This document shows, piece after piece, positions 44,111-53,283 of a stretch of 64,000 nucleotides of DNA. The notes beneath the pieces are model-generated. The model saw only the letters and a program-made list of their open reading frames with translations. It did not search any database and had not been told where the DNA came from. Location: contig NZ_BCAG01000001.1 of the NCBI RefSeq assembly GCF_001293685.1, positions 186,001-250,000 on the forward strand, given 5' to 3'. This DNA is from Desulfatitalea tepidiphila. GTDB taxonomy: Bacteria > Desulfobacterota > Desulfobacteria > Desulfobacterales > Desulfosarcinaceae. The translations under genes were made by a program, and so were the position numbers. Numbering within the stretch: position 1 is the first letter of the stretch; the number at the start of each line of letters is the position of its first letter.

Positions 44111-44156
44111 GTATGAAAGTCGGAAAGTATGAAAGTGAAGGAATGTCGTCGATTTG
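44111..44156 (+). repeat. AAGTTTA/GTGAAGGAA dispersed repeat, copy 4
   Basis: GTATGAAAGTCGGAAAGTAT, then GAAAGTGAAGGAATGTCGTCGAT. It faces an inverted copy at 44321-44372 across the miniature element at 44201-44315. Confidence 0.65.
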
Positions 44157-44200
44157 ATTGATGGCTTTATGGTTATTTCCTGCCATATAATGACGGCACC

Positions 44201-44315
44201 GTAAAAGGTCTGGAATTTGCTTTTTCCGTCATCCCGGCGGAAGCCGGGAACCATTATTTCCAATAAATTCTGGATGCCGGAGCAAGTCCGCCATGACACC
44301 TTTGGGACTTTTTAC
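44201..44315. mobile_element. Miniature inverted-repeat element (no transposase)
   Basis: Its ends GTAAAAGGTC (44201-44210) and GACTTTTTAC (44306-44315) are inverted with one mismatch. An internal hairpin TCCCGGC-GGAA-GCCGGGA (44232-44249) resembles the widespread CCGGCGGAAGCCGG motif of small non-coding repeats. The element is 115 bases with no coding capacity, and lies between etfA and rimO. Confidence 0.6.
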
Positions 44316-44320
44316 GAGTT

Positions 44321-44372
44321 CATCAATCGATAGAATTCCTTAACTTTCATGCTTTCTTACTTTAAATTTTCC
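44321..44372 (-). repeat. AAGTTTA/GTGAAGGAA dispersed repeat, copy 5 (inverted)
   Basis: On the minus strand it reads AAATTTAAAGTAAGAAAGCA, then TGAAAGTTAAGGAATTCTATCGATTGATG. It is the only copy in this orientation and forms a head-to-head pair with 44111-44156. Confidence 0.6.
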
Positions 44373-44439
44373 AATTGTTTATGTCTATTTGGTCAGGACC
44401 GCTGCGCAATCATCTATAAATGCCAAGGTCAGCGATACG

Positions 44440-45765
44440 ATGAACGTATTCCTCGAAAGTCTGGGCTGTGCCCGCAACCAGGTGGACAGCGAAACCATGC
44501 TGGCCCGCCTGCGTTCGGCGGGGGTGGAGATCACCGACGATCCGTCCACGGCCGACACCATCGTGGTCAACACCTGCGCCTTCATCCAGGCGGCGACCGA
44601 CGAGGCCATCGATACGATCCTGACCCTGGCGCGCTATAAAGAAACCGGGCGCTGCCGCCGCCTGATCGTGGCCGGTTGCCTGCCCGAGCGCTACCGCGAA
44701 CCGATCGTCGAGGCGCTGCCGGAGGTGGATCTCTTCCTGGGCACCGGCGCCTACGACCGCATCGTGGCGGCCGTCAGGGGCGGCTTGGCCGCCGGAAATT
44801 GCCTGTTGCCCGATCCGGAGAGCGTGGATGCGCGGCTGCCAGCCGAGCGGATACCCCTGGCCGCCCACAGCGCATATTTGAAGGTCGCCGAGGGGTGCAG
44901 CCGGCACTGCACCTACTGCATCATTCCCAAGTTGCGCGGCCGCCAGCACAGCCGCCCCCTGGCCACCCTGCTCGAAGAGGCGCGTGGGTTGATCGCCGGC
45001 GGTGCCCGGGAGATCACCCTAGTGGCCCAGGAGAGCACGGCCTATGGCCGGGACCTGGCGCCGCCCGTCGATCTGGCCGCGCTGCTGCATCCCCTGGCCG
45101 AACTGGACCGGTCGGTGTGGATCCGGGTGATGTACGGCCATCCGGCGAGCATCTCCGCCGAGACGATCGCGGCCCTGGCCGATCACGACAACCTGTGCCC
45201 CTACCTGGACATTCCGATCCAGCATGCCGCCGCCGGGGTGCTCAAACGCATGGGGCGAGGCTACCAGGAGCAGGATCTGTTGACGCTCTTCGACCGCGTC
45301 CGGCGGCAGGTGCCGGACGTGGCCCTGCGCACCACCGTGCTGGTGGGCTTTCCCGGCGAGACCGATGCCGACTTCCAACAGCTCAAGGCGTTCGTCGAGC
45401 GGGTCGGTTTCGATCACCTGGGGGTCTTCGCCTATTCGGACGGTGAGGATCTGCCCGCCCACCGGCTCGATCACCACGTGGGGCGGCGGGTGGCCCAGTC
45501 GCGGCTGGACGAGTTGGTGGCCCTGCAGCGGGATATTTCGGCCCGCAATCTGACCCGCTATCTGGGGCGCACCCTGGATGTGCTCATCGAGACGCGCGAG
45601 GCGGACGGGTATTGGACGGGCCGCACCCTGTACCAGGCGCCGGAGGTTGACGGCGTCACCTTTGTCCGTCCGCCGCCGGATGCCGTCGGGTTGGCCGTCG
45701 GCGCGAGGGTGCCGGTGCGTATCGTCGAAGCCATGGATTACGATTTGACCGCAGAGGTGTCATGA
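44440..45765 (+). CDS. rimO: Ribosomal protein S12 methylthiotransferase RimO
   Basis: A 441-residue methylthiotransferase. The N-terminal UPF0004 domain starts MNVFLESLGCARNQVDSE with Cys residues in VVNTCAFI and VAGCLPERY for one [4Fe-4S] cluster. The radical SAM motif CSRHCTYCIIP is near residue 150, and a TRAM domain forms the C-terminus. ATG 44440 matches the family start; the extension to 44389 is not conserved. The stop overlaps the next start (ATGA). Confidence 0.93.
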   Translation: MNVFLESLGCARNQVDSETMLARLRSAGVEITDDPSTADTIVVNTCAFIQAATDEAIDTILTLARYKETGRCRRLIVAGCLPERYREPIVEALPEVDLFLGTGAYDRIVAAVRGGLAAGNCLLPDPESVDARLPAERIPLAAHSAYLKVAEGCSRHCTYCIIPKLRGRQHSRPLATLLEEARGLIAGGAREITLVAQESTAYGRDLAPPVDLAALLHPLAELDRSVWIRVMYGHPASISAETIAALADHDNLCPYLDIPIQHAAAGVLKRMGRGYQEQDLLTLFDRVRRQVPDVALRTTVLVGFPGETDADFQQLKAFVERVGFDHLGVFAYSDGEDLPAHRLDHHVGRRVAQSRLDELVALQRDISARNLTRYLGRTLDVLIETREADGYWTGRTLYQAPEVDGVTFVRPPPDAVGLAVGARVPVRIVEAMDYDLTAEVS

Positions 45766-46742
45766 GCGATCTCAAACGCAAAATTCTCTCGGCCGTGGCT
45801 GATGAGCTCAAGCTGATCGAACAGGCCTTGGCCGATCATCTCCATCCCCATTTCGATCTGGTGGCCCAGGTGGCCGGTCATCTGCTCTTTGCCGGCGGCA
45901 AGCGCCTGCGGCCCCTGTTGATGATGCGCTCGGCACGCCTCTGCAGGTGCGACAGGGACGATCTGTCCCAGTTCGCGATCATTTTCGAATACCTGCACGC
46001 CGCCACGCTGATGCATGACGATGTGGTGGATGGCGCCCGGTTGCGCCGCGGCAGACCGGCCGCCCATCATGTGTGGGATCCGCCCACCGCCGTGCTGACC
46101 GGCGATTTCCTGCTGGCCCGCTCGCTCTCTCTGGCGGCCCGCACGCGCTTGCCCGAGGTGATCGACGTGATTGCCGGGATCACCGAGCAGATGTCCCAGG
46201 GCGAGATCCGGCAGTTGGCCCACAAGGGGGATGTCACCTTGGACGAAACGGTCTATCTGGACGTGATCCGCTGCAAAACCGCCGTGCTGTTTCAGGGCGC
46301 CTGCCGCACGGGCGCCCTGATCGCCGGGGCGCCCGCGTCGCTCTGCGACGCCCTGGATGACTATGGGTTTCACCTGGGCATGGCCTTTCAGATGGCCGAC
46401 GACCTGCTCGACTACACCCAGGAGACCGCTGCCCTGGGCAAGGCGGCCGGTGCCGATTTGCGCGAGGGCAAGTTGACCTTGCCCGTGATTCGAACCCTTT
46501 CCAGGGCAGATCACCGGCAAAGGGAGTGGATCGAGGCCCTGGTCCGCGATCCGGAGTTCACGCCGGCCGATTTTGACCGGTTGGTCGATTTGATGCGGAT
46601 GCACGGCGGCATCGAAGATACCCGTCAATCCGCTGCAATCCACATCCGGCGGGCCAAATCGGCCCTGTCGGGCTTCGAGGACGGTCCCCACCGGGCCTTG
46701 TTGGCCGATATCGCCGATTATGCCTGGGCGCGGACCGCATGA
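45762..46742 (+). CDS. Polyprenyl diphosphate synthase
   Basis: A 326-residue trans-prenyl synthase. GGKRLRPLLM, the first Asp-rich motif LMHDDVVD and the second MADDLLDYT bind Mg-diphosphate. It is most like octaprenyl/solanesyl synthases, giving the side chain of menaquinone. ATG 45762 overlaps the rimO stop. The chain length cannot be read from sequence with confidence. Confidence 0.9.
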   Translation: MSDLKRKILSAVADELKLIEQALADHLHPHFDLVAQVAGHLLFAGGKRLRPLLMMRSARLCRCDRDDLSQFAIIFEYLHAATLMHDDVVDGARLRRGRPAAHHVWDPPTAVLTGDFLLARSLSLAARTRLPEVIDVIAGITEQMSQGEIRQLAHKGDVTLDETVYLDVIRCKTAVLFQGACRTGALIAGAPASLCDALDDYGFHLGMAFQMADDLLDYTQETAALGKAAGADLREGKLTLPVIRTLSRADHRQREWIEALVRDPEFTPADFDRLVDLMRMHGGIEDTRQSAAIHIRRAKSALSGFEDGPHRALLADIADYAWARTA

Positions 46743-46828
46743 GGCGGCGGGCATCTTTTGGGTGCCGATGGTCGGCCCGTCGTGATATGGTGGGTCATTA
46801 CGGCTCAACTGCAGAAAAAGGAGGCGTC

Positions 46829-48010
46829 GTGCGAAAAGCAATGGTGCTCTTAGGATGGATGGCGCTGCTGGTCATGATGGCCGCCGTTCCGCCTTCCCCG
46901 GGTTTCGCCCAATCGGATGCGGCCTCGGGCTTGGTCCATGTGATCGGTACCAGTCAGATCCGGGGAGGTGACATGCCGGCCGCCCGTCAGGAGGCAATCG
47001 AAGAGGGATTGGTCACGGCGGTCAGCCGGGTCCTCATCGATCTATTGCCGGCCGAAAGCGTCGCCGGTAATTTCCAGGTGATCAACGAATCGATTCTAAA
47101 CCACAAAGATCAGTTCATCCAGGATTACAAGGTGCTGGCCGAATCCCAGCTGGGCGGCACCTACCGTCTCATCGTGGCGGCCAATGTTTCCGTGGCCCGG
47201 CTCGACGGAGCGGTCAAAAATGCCGGCATCCGTCTGGGAAAGGTGAGCTTCCCGCGCGTGCTGGTGTGCATCGCCGAGCAGGGCGCCGAAGACCTTTCAC
47301 AGGATTATTGGTGGAGTGGACAGCAACCGTTGACCGACCGTGTTGCGACGGATGCAGTGACCCGGGCGTTGCTCCAGGCCGGTTTCAAGGTCGTTCAGCC
47401 TCAAGTGGTGCCCGGCGCCGCCATGCTGCCGGCCCAGTTGAGTCTGGCCCAGGCGCAGGCGCTGGGGCAGCAACAAGACGCCGAAGTGGTGGTGGTCGGC
47501 CTGGCCTCGGCCGAAGCGGCGGACACCGGGACCGGCAGCCTGGGCCAGTCCAGTGGTTCGGTGGCGGTCCGGGCCGTGCGCGTGGAAGACGGCCGGTTGC
47601 TGGCCGATATTCGCGAGAGCGCCCGTTCGGCGGCCGCAGATCCCCAGGCCGGCAGCCGGGAGGCGATGCGCCAGGCGGCCGATCAGGCCGGTGCCGCCCT
47701 GGCCACCCGAGTGGCCGCGGCCTGGCGCCAGCAGAGCGCTGCCGCTGCCGCGATCGCCCTCACCATCGATGGGATCGGCGGCCACATCGCCGACTTTGTC
47801 AAGTTTCGCAGTGCCCTGGGCAGCATGTCGGGAGTGGACAATCTGCAGGTCAAAGAGATGATGCCCAACGCCGCCACCTTGACCGTTCAATACCAGGGAC
47901 CTGCCCGGGCATTGGCCGATGCGGTCTCCAAGCTTGTTTTCGACTCCTTCGTTGTGGATATCCAGGCGGTGGAGGGCAAACACATCCGCCTGCGGTTGGC
48001 GCCGCGCTAA
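46829..48010 (+). CDS. Exported protein with FlgT/LPP20-like N-terminal domain
   Basis: A 393-residue protein with a signal peptide (MVLLGWMALLVMMAAVPPS). VIGTSQIRGGDMPAARQEAI with GLVTAVSRVLIDLL resembles the SLAP-type domain of FlgT and LPP20-like envelope proteins; the rest is Ala/Gln-rich. The start is GTG 46829 with AAAGGAGG upstream; an extension to 46739 overlaps the synthase gene. pgsA follows after 9 bases. The function is not known. Confidence 0.72.
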   Translation: MRKAMVLLGWMALLVMMAAVPPSPGFAQSDAASGLVHVIGTSQIRGGDMPAARQEAIEEGLVTAVSRVLIDLLPAESVAGNFQVINESILNHKDQFIQDYKVLAESQLGGTYRLIVAANVSVARLDGAVKNAGIRLGKVSFPRVLVCIAEQGAEDLSQDYWWSGQQPLTDRVATDAVTRALLQAGFKVVQPQVVPGAAMLPAQLSLAQAQALGQQQDAEVVVVGLASAEAADTGTGSLGQSSGSVAVRAVRVEDGRLLADIRESARSAAADPQAGSREAMRQAADQAGAALATRVAAAWRQQSAAAAAIALTIDGIGGHIADFVKFRSALGSMSGVDNLQVKEMMPNAATLTVQYQGPARALADAVSKLVFDSFVVDIQAVEGKHIRLRLAPR

Positions 48011-48019
48011 AGGAGTGTC

Positions 48020-48583
48020 TTGTTGAGACGATTCAGTTCGCCCATCAGCATCCCCAACATTTTGACCCTGGTGCGCATTCTGCTCACGCCGGTCTTTGTC
48101 ATCCTGCTGTTGCGCGGACTTTATGCCTATGCGCTGGCGGTCTTTGTGTTCGCAGGCGTCAGCGATGGACTGGACGGGTTTATCGCCCGCTACTTCAACC
48201 AGCGTACGGCCTTGGGGGCCTATCTCGATCCCACGGCCGACAAACTGCTCCTGGTGTCTTCGTTCGTGACCCTGGCCGCACTGCAGGTGATTCCGGCCTG
48301 GGTGGCGGTGGTGGTCATCACGCGGGACGTCCTCATCGTGGTCGGTATCGCCATCTTCACCCTCTTCGAAAAAGCCTACGACGTGCATCCGTCCATCTGG
48401 AGCAAGTTGACGACCGCTTCGCAGCTTCTGCTGGTGGCGGCTACGCTGTTCGATCCGACCCGGGCCCGCCTGCCCGACCTGCACGCCCCGCTCATCTGGG
48501 TCACGGCCGGGGTGACCATCCTCTCGGGACTGCACTATATCTACATCGGGATGAGCATTTTGCAGGAGACGGGGGAGAGTTGA
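48020..48583 (+). CDS. pgsA: CDP-diacylglycerol-glycerol-3-phosphate 3-phosphatidyltransferase
   Basis: A 187-residue membrane enzyme making phosphatidylglycerol phosphate. The CDP-alcohol phosphotransferase motif DG-x2-AR-x8-G-x3-D-x3-D is complete in DGLDGFIARYFNQRTALG and YLDPTADK. About five hydrophobic helices are seen. The start is TTG 48020 (or TTG 48023) after AAAGGAG. It is followed by a dispersed repeat. Confidence 0.9.
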   Translation: MLRRFSSPISIPNILTLVRILLTPVFVILLLRGLYAYALAVFVFAGVSDGLDGFIARYFNQRTALGAYLDPTADKLLLVSSFVTLAALQVIPAWVAVVVITRDVLIVVGIAIFTLFEKAYDVHPSIWSKLTTASQLLLVAATLFDPTRARLPDLHAPLIWVTAGVTILSGLHYIYIGMSILQETGES

Positions 48584-48600
48584 GGAGGGATCGAAGAGAA

Positions 48601-48650
48601 AGTTTTAAGTTTAAAGTTTTAAGTTTAAAGTGAAGGAATGCTGTCTATTC
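48601..48650 (+). repeat. AAGTTTA/GTGAAGGAA dispersed repeat, copy 6
   Basis: Tandem AGTTTTAAGTTTAA units, then AAGTGAAGGAATGCTGTC. It overlaps the last codons of the convergent metallo-hydrolase gene, whose stop is within its end. Confidence 0.65.
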
Positions 48651-49781
48651 CAATAAATCGTTGCCGGACGGCGCCGTCAGGATGTGCGTTTCGCCGTGTC
48701 GGATATCCACCAAGCGGTCCAGCAACCCCTCCTTTTTCATCACCTCGCCCAGTTCCAGAGGCGGGAAGTGCACCGGTTCGTCTCCCAGGCGAAAGGTTCC
48801 CCAGTGGACCACGATCAGCTGTTTGGCGCCCAGTTGCCGGAAGGCGGTCACCGTCTCTTTCGGATCCATGTGGCTGGGCGCCATGAACCAGCGCGGCGCG
48901 TAGGCGCCGAGGTTGATGATGGCCAGATCGATGTCGAACTGCCGACCGATTTCGGAGAACCCGTCGAAAAAAGCGGTGTCGCCGGAGATGTAGATGGTTT
49001 TGCCGCCGGCGGTTTCGATGAGGTACGATCCCCAGAGGGCGCGATTGGGGCCCACCAGCGGGTTGCGCATGGTCCAGTGGTTGCAGGGCAGCAGGGTGAT
49101 GTTGCGCCGGCCGTCGCTGTACATTTCATACCAGTCCAGGTGGGTGCGCTGGCGCATGCCCAGGTCATCGAATATGTCGTTGTATCCGAGCGGCGCGATC
49201 ACATGGGTCTTGGGGTCGAAGTCGGCCAGGGTGGGTGTGTTGAGGTGATCGTAATGGCCATGGGTGATGAGGATGTGGTCGATGGGCGGCATCTCCCGCA
49301 CGTCAAAGGCCAGGGGCGAAAAGTCCTCGATGAACCAGAACATGTCGCGAAAGACCGGGTCGACGATCAGGTGGGCGTCCTGATCCTTGATCAGTATTGA
49401 GGCATGCTTGAGAAAAGTCACCGAAACGCCGTCGCTCTTTTCCAGCTTGCGCCAGTCGACCCGCACCGGGATCAGCGGCTGCCGGTCCAGATGGGGCCCA
49501 TACTCGTTCTCGGCGAACAGCTTCCAGTGCAGCAACTCGCCGAAACGCCGCCGTCTTCGGGAGTGTCCCAGCGGGTTGACGAAACGGCCGTCTTCGCCGT
49601 GGTGCGCCTTTTGAGCGGCCAGTTCCCTGAGCGAAACCCCGTCGAGTAATTTGTAGTGCAGGTCGTCCGTCCGGGACGGTTCCACCGCCGCGCGGGCCAG
49701 GCTGCCCGGAAGCATATTCAAAAGGGCCATGGCCTTGAGCCCTTGTATCGATTTTTGGAGAAAGGTTCTGCGTGCCATCAT
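48645..49781 (-). CDS. Metallo-beta-lactamase-fold hydrolase (UlaG/NAPE-PLD-like)
   Basis: A 378-residue protein. An N-terminal stretch (ARRTFLQKSIQGLKAMALL) looks like a Tat-type signal with one mismatch to the RR-x-F consensus. The metal-binding motif THGHYDHLN is near residue 174, with later ligands in LPCNHWTM, ISGDTAFFDG and VVHWGTF. Family members hydrolyse phosphodiesters, lactones or N-acyl lipids. The substrate is unknown. It is convergent with pgsA. Confidence 0.88.
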   Translation of the reverse strand: MMARRTFLQKSIQGLKAMALLNMLPGSLARAAVEPSRTDDLHYKLLDGVSLRELAAQKAHHGEDGRFVNPLGHSRRRRRFGELLHWKLFAENEYGPHLDRQPLIPVRVDWRKLEKSDGVSVTFLKHASILIKDQDAHLIVDPVFRDMFWFIEDFSPLAFDVREMPPIDHILITHGHYDHLNTPTLADFDPKTHVIAPLGYNDIFDDLGMRQRTHLDWYEMYSDGRRNITLLPCNHWTMRNPLVGPNRALWGSYLIETAGGKTIYISGDTAFFDGFSEIGRQFDIDLAIINLGAYAPRWFMAPSHMDPKETVTAFRQLGAKQLIVVHWGTFRLGDEPVHFPPLELGEVMKKEGLLDRLVDIRHGETHILTAPSGNDLLE

Positions 49782-49907
49782 CGGGTCACCTGTATTCGAT
49801 TTGCTGATCTTAAAGCTGAAACATTAAAATAGTGGTCATCGGGCCTCGGTCAATGGCCATGCTTGCGCGACGAGCCGGCCAAGAGGCCGAAAAGGTATTA
49901 CTGGCTC

Positions 49908-49973
49908 TTGACCGCTTGGCGTGTGGCATCGGCCGCCTGTTCCACCCGGGCCGGTTTTAATGAATGGCATTCA
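49908..49973 (+). repeat. Dispersed repeat, copy 3
   Basis: CTTGACCGCTTGGCGTGTGG through CCTGTTCCACCCGGGCCGG and TTTTAATGAATGGCATTCA. It joins the 5' half shared with 42020 and the 3' half shared with 12564. It lies ~70 bases before tRNA-Val. Confidence 0.7.
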
Positions 49974-50044
49974 CTTGGCATCGCCGGACGCCGTGATTTG
50001 GCCTTGACAGCGATTGGGCGCAATGCTAACAAGGCCGTACTTTT

Positions 50045-50119
50045 AGGCACGTAGCTCAGGGGGAGAGCGCTACCCTGACACGGTAGAAGTCCGCGGTTCA
50101 AATCCGCGCGTGCCTACCA
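50045..50119 (+). tRNA. tRNA-Val(GAC)
   Basis: A 75-base cloverleaf. Acceptor AGGCACG/CGTGCCT, D-arm GCTCAGGGGGAGAGC, anticodon stem CTACC/GGTAG with anticodon GAC, TPsiC arm GGTTCAAATCC, and encoded CCA (50117-50119). Confidence 0.95.
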
Positions 50120-50130
50120 TTTTAGAGCGG

Positions 50131-50160
50131 AAGGGTTGCGATCGGTTCGCAGCCCTTTTT
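50131..50160 (+). terminator. Terminator after tRNA-Val
   Basis: AAGGGTTGCGA (50131-50141) pairs with TCGCAGCCCTT (50147-50157) with one G-U pair, followed by T residues. Confidence 0.8.
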
Positions 50161-50213
50161 CGCTTTGCGGCATCGAAAGCGCGCAGTGACCGCGGTATTG
50201 CCGGGAGGATGCG

Positions 50214-50741
50214 ATGGGACGTCGACATCAATGCGTGTGGTGGTTATTGGCGCTGGGGTTGTGGTTGCTTTGCGGCTGTGCCAAGACGCAACTGGCCGTG
50301 CTCGCGCCCACGGATTGGACCGCCTCGGCCAGCGGCGCCTATGTCACCGATGAGGGGCGGGTGTTTTATGGCATCGGCCGCGCCTCGGGCTTGCGCAGCG
50401 CCATGCTGCTGCGGGCTACGGCGGACAACCAGGCCCAGACCGAAATGGCGCGCGTGATCAAGGGCTACCTGGCCCGGTTGTCCGCGGCGGCCGGCATGGA
50501 TGCCACCGCACCTCAGGACAGACAGGCGCTCCATGACCTGGCCCAGGCCGTCCTCAGACACGCCCGCATCGTGGATCACAGCGACCTTTCCGACGCGGGC
50601 GCCGCCATGTCCCTCTGCCGTCTGGACCTGGACGCCGTTCGGCAGGTGCTGCGAAGCGATGTCATACTGGAAAACGCCTTGCAGCAGCGCATGCTGGCCG
50701 AGACGGAGCGGGTTCACGACGCCATGGTCGGCCGTCATTGA
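50214..50741 (+). CDS. LPP20-like lipoprotein
   Basis: A 175-residue exported protein. The signal segment WWLLALGLWLLCGCAK contains a lipobox with Cys near residue 22. The mature part has EGRVFYGIGRASGL and LLRATADNQAQTEMARVI, the pattern of LPP20 family proteins, in which an N-terminal SLAP domain starts with such an alanine-rich helix. GGGAGG precedes ATG 50214. The role is unknown; argS follows after 63 bases. Confidence 0.75.
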   Translation: MGRRHQCVWWLLALGLWLLCGCAKTQLAVLAPTDWTASASGAYVTDEGRVFYGIGRASGLRSAMLLRATADNQAQTEMARVIKGYLARLSAAAGMDATAPQDRQALHDLAQAVLRHARIVDHSDLSDAGAAMSLCRLDLDAVRQVLRSDVILENALQQRMLAETERVHDAMVGRH

Positions 50742-50804
50742 CTTGACCCGCAAAACTATTTACAAGCCTTCACAGACAACGCTTCCAAATAGAGAGCCGT
50801 TTCA

Positions 50805-52469
50805 ATGATAGACCATATCCGCGAATTGATCCTGGCCGCGGCCCGCCGGGCCCATGCCGACGGCACGCTGCCATCGGATGCCTTTCCCGACGTGGCGGTC
50901 GAGACGCCCAAGATGGACAACCACGGCGATTTTGCCACCAACTTTGCCATGCTGTCGGCCAAGGTCCAGAAAATGGCGCCCCGCCGCGTGGCCCAGGCCC
51001 TGGTGGACCACATGGTGGATCCGGACGACCACCTGGATAGAACCGAGATCGCCGGTCCCGGGTTCGTCAACTTTTTCCTCAAGCCCTCGGCCTGGCCGCC
51101 GGTGGTCGGTCGGGTGCTGTCCGAGGACCAGCGCTATGGCGCCTCCCGCATCGGCCAGGGAAAGCGGGTGCAGGTCGAGTTCGTCAGCGCCAACCCCACC
51201 GGCCCCCTGCACGTGGGCCACGGGCGCGGCGCGGCCGTGGGCGATGCGGTGGCCAACATCCTGGCCTGTTGCGGGTACGACGTTCAGCGCGAATACTACA
51301 TCAACGATTCGGGCCGCCAGATCCGCACCCTGGGCCGTTCGGTGTTTTTGCGCTGCCGGGAGATGATCGGCGAAGCGGTCGAATTCCCCGAGGATTGCTA
51401 CCAGGGCGACTATATCCGCGACCTGGCCCGGGAGGTGATCGATGCCAAAGGGGCCGATTTCATCCGCGGCGACGAGGACGCCGCCCTGAACCATTGCGCG
51501 CGCCACGCGGCCGACGCCATCCTGGCCGGTATCCGTGCCGACCTGGAAAACTTCGGGGTGCGCTACGACGAATGGTTCAGCGAGCAGCGCCTCTATGACG
51601 AAGGGCAGGTCGAACAGTCCCTGGAAGAGCTCAAGGCGCGCGGGGTGGTCTATGCCAAGGACCACGCCTGGTGGTTCAACACCACTGCCTACGGCGACGA
51701 AAAGGACCGCGTGGTGGTGCGCCAGAACGGCCTGACCACCTATTTCGCCTCGGATATCGCCTACCACCGCAACAAGTTCGCCCGCGGTTTCGACCGCATC
51801 ATCGACGTGTGGGGCGCCGATCACCACGGCTACATCCCGCGCATGCAGGCCGCCGTGGAGGCCACCGGCCATCGCCGGGAGCAGTTCCAGGTGATCCTGG
51901 TGCAGCTGGTCAACCTGCTGCGCGGCGGCCAGCCGGTGGCCATGTCCACGCGGTCCGGCGAATTCGTGACCCTCGAAGAGGTGGTGGCCGAGGTGGGGCG
52001 CGATGCGGCCCGCTTCATCTTCCTGACCCGTGCCTATGACAGCCCCCTGGACTTCGATCTGGAGGTGGCCAAACAGCGCACCAACGACAATCCGGTCTAT
52101 TATGTCCAGTATGTCCACGCCCGCATCGCCAGCATCCTGCGCAAGGCCCAAGAGAACGGCATGGCCGGGCTGCAGTGGTCGGCCGAGGCCGGCCGGCGCC
52201 TGACCGAGGCCGAGGAGATCGCCCTGATCAAGGCCCTGGACCAGTATCCCCGGGTGGTCGATACGGCCGCCGAAAACCTGGCGCCCCACCGCGTCACCTT
52301 TTTTCTCATGCAGCTGGCCGCCCTGTTCCATGCCTATTACAACAAGCATCGGGTGCTGGTGGAAGATCCGCAATTGGCCGCCGGGCGGCTCGGGTTGATC
52401 CTGGCCGTGCAGAAGGTGATCCGCAACGGGCTGGCGCTGCTGGGCGTGAGCGCGCCGGAACAGATGTAG
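50805..52469 (+). CDS. argS: Arginyl-tRNA synthetase
   Basis: A 554-residue class I synthetase. The HIGH motif is in [19 protein letters not shown] (~125), the KMSKS equivalent in [14 protein letters not shown]. The N-terminal Add1 domain and C-terminal DALR anticodon-binding domain are recognisable. The length is normal. The next gene, a SPOR protein, begins 12 bases downstream. Confidence 0.96.
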   Translation: MIDHIRELILAAARRAHADGTLPSDAFPDVAVETPKMDNHGDFATNFAMLSAKVQKMAPRRVAQALVDHMVDPDDHLDRTEIAGPGFVNFFLKPSAWPPVVGRVLSEDQRYGASRIGQGKRVQVEFVSANPTGPLHVGHGRGAAVGDAVANILACCGYDVQREYYINDSGRQIRTLGRSVFLRCREMIGEAVEFPEDCYQGDYIRDLAREVIDAKGADFIRGDEDAALNHCARHAADAILAGIRADLENFGVRYDEWFSEQRLYDEGQVEQSLEELKARGVVYAKDHAWWFNTTAYGDEKDRVVVRQNGLTTYFASDIAYHRNKFARGFDRIIDVWGADHHGYIPRMQAAVEATGHRREQFQVILVQLVNLLRGGQPVAMSTRSGEFVTLEEVVAEVGRDAARFIFLTRAYDSPLDFDLEVAKQRTNDNPVYYVQYVHARIASILRKAQENGMAGLQWSAEAGRRLTEAEEIALIKALDQYPRVVDTAAENLAPHRVTFFLMQLAALFHAYYNKHRVLVEDPQLAAGRLGLILAVQKVIRNGLALLGVSAPEQM

Positions 52470-52481
52470 AGGTCGGGCGGC

Positions 52482-53210
52482 GTGACAGACCAACAGCCCA
52501 AATTTGCCATTCAAATCACCCGCAAGGCGAGCCTGGTGTGGGCCGGGGTGCTGTTGTTCGTGATGGGATGGATGTTTGTCCTGGGTATCCTGGTCGGCCG
52601 GGGCACCGCGCCGGTTCCCCTGAAGGCCCATGCCCTGGAACAGGAGCTGCGGAACCTGAAGGCCGCCATGCTGCGGCAGCAACAGGAAGAGATCGAAACA
52701 CGGGTCAATCCCGGTGACGCGCCGGCTACGGAGCTGGGGTTTTACGAGGCCCTCAAGAAGCCGCCGGCCCCCACGGCGCGGCGGATCGCGGATGCGCCCC
52801 AAGCGGTGAAAAAACCGGCGCCGGTGCTGGCAGAAAAGAAGCCGGCGGCGCCCACACCCATACCGGAACGGAAACCCGAAAAGGCTGCGCTCCCTCCGAC
52901 CGTGCCCCCCGTGGCCGCCAAACCCGTGGCGGCGCCCAAAACGGTTGCCCCCGCGGCGACCGCGCCGGCCCAGAAGGAGCGCTTTGCAATTCAGGTGGGG
53001 GCCTTCAAGGATGCGGCCAGCGCCGACGGCATGGTCGACCGGTTGCGCGGCAAGGGGTATCCGGCCTACCATCTGCGCACGGAGTTGCCGGGCAAGGGGG
53101 TGTGGTACCGGGTCCGCGTGGGCGCATTTGCCGCCCGTGAAGGGGCCGAAACCATGTTGACCCGTCTGAAAGGGGACCAGGTACAGGGCATGGTGGTCAC
53201 CACGCCTTGA
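52482..53210 (+). CDS. SPOR-domain membrane protein
   Basis: A 242-residue protein. One membrane helix (VWAGVLLFVMGWMFVLGILV, ~15-35) is followed by a Pro/Ala/Lys-rich linker (~60-160), then a C-terminal SPOR domain (RFAIQVGAFKDAASADGMVD) that binds denuded septal peptidoglycan. It probably acts in cell division. The start is GTG 52482. It is coupled to argS by position only. Confidence 0.88.
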   Translation: MTDQQPKFAIQITRKASLVWAGVLLFVMGWMFVLGILVGRGTAPVPLKAHALEQELRNLKAAMLRQQQEEIETRVNPGDAPATELGFYEALKKPPAPTARRIADAPQAVKKPAPVLAEKKPAAPTPIPERKPEKAALPPTVPPVAAKPVAAPKTVAPAATAPAQKERFAIQVGAFKDAASADGMVDRLRGKGYPAYHLRTELPGKGVWYRVRVGAFAAREGAETMLTRLKGDQVQGMVVTTP

Positions 53211-53283
53211 ACCGCAGATCCCCTGTTTTGGCTTTACACCGTGCCGGAAACGGGTTTAAACATCCAACACGCAGGAGCGAGGG

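Noticed and set aside
50802-53072. 756-codon minus-strand frame
   Set aside because: It is antisense to argS and the SPOR gene, with low-complexity composition.
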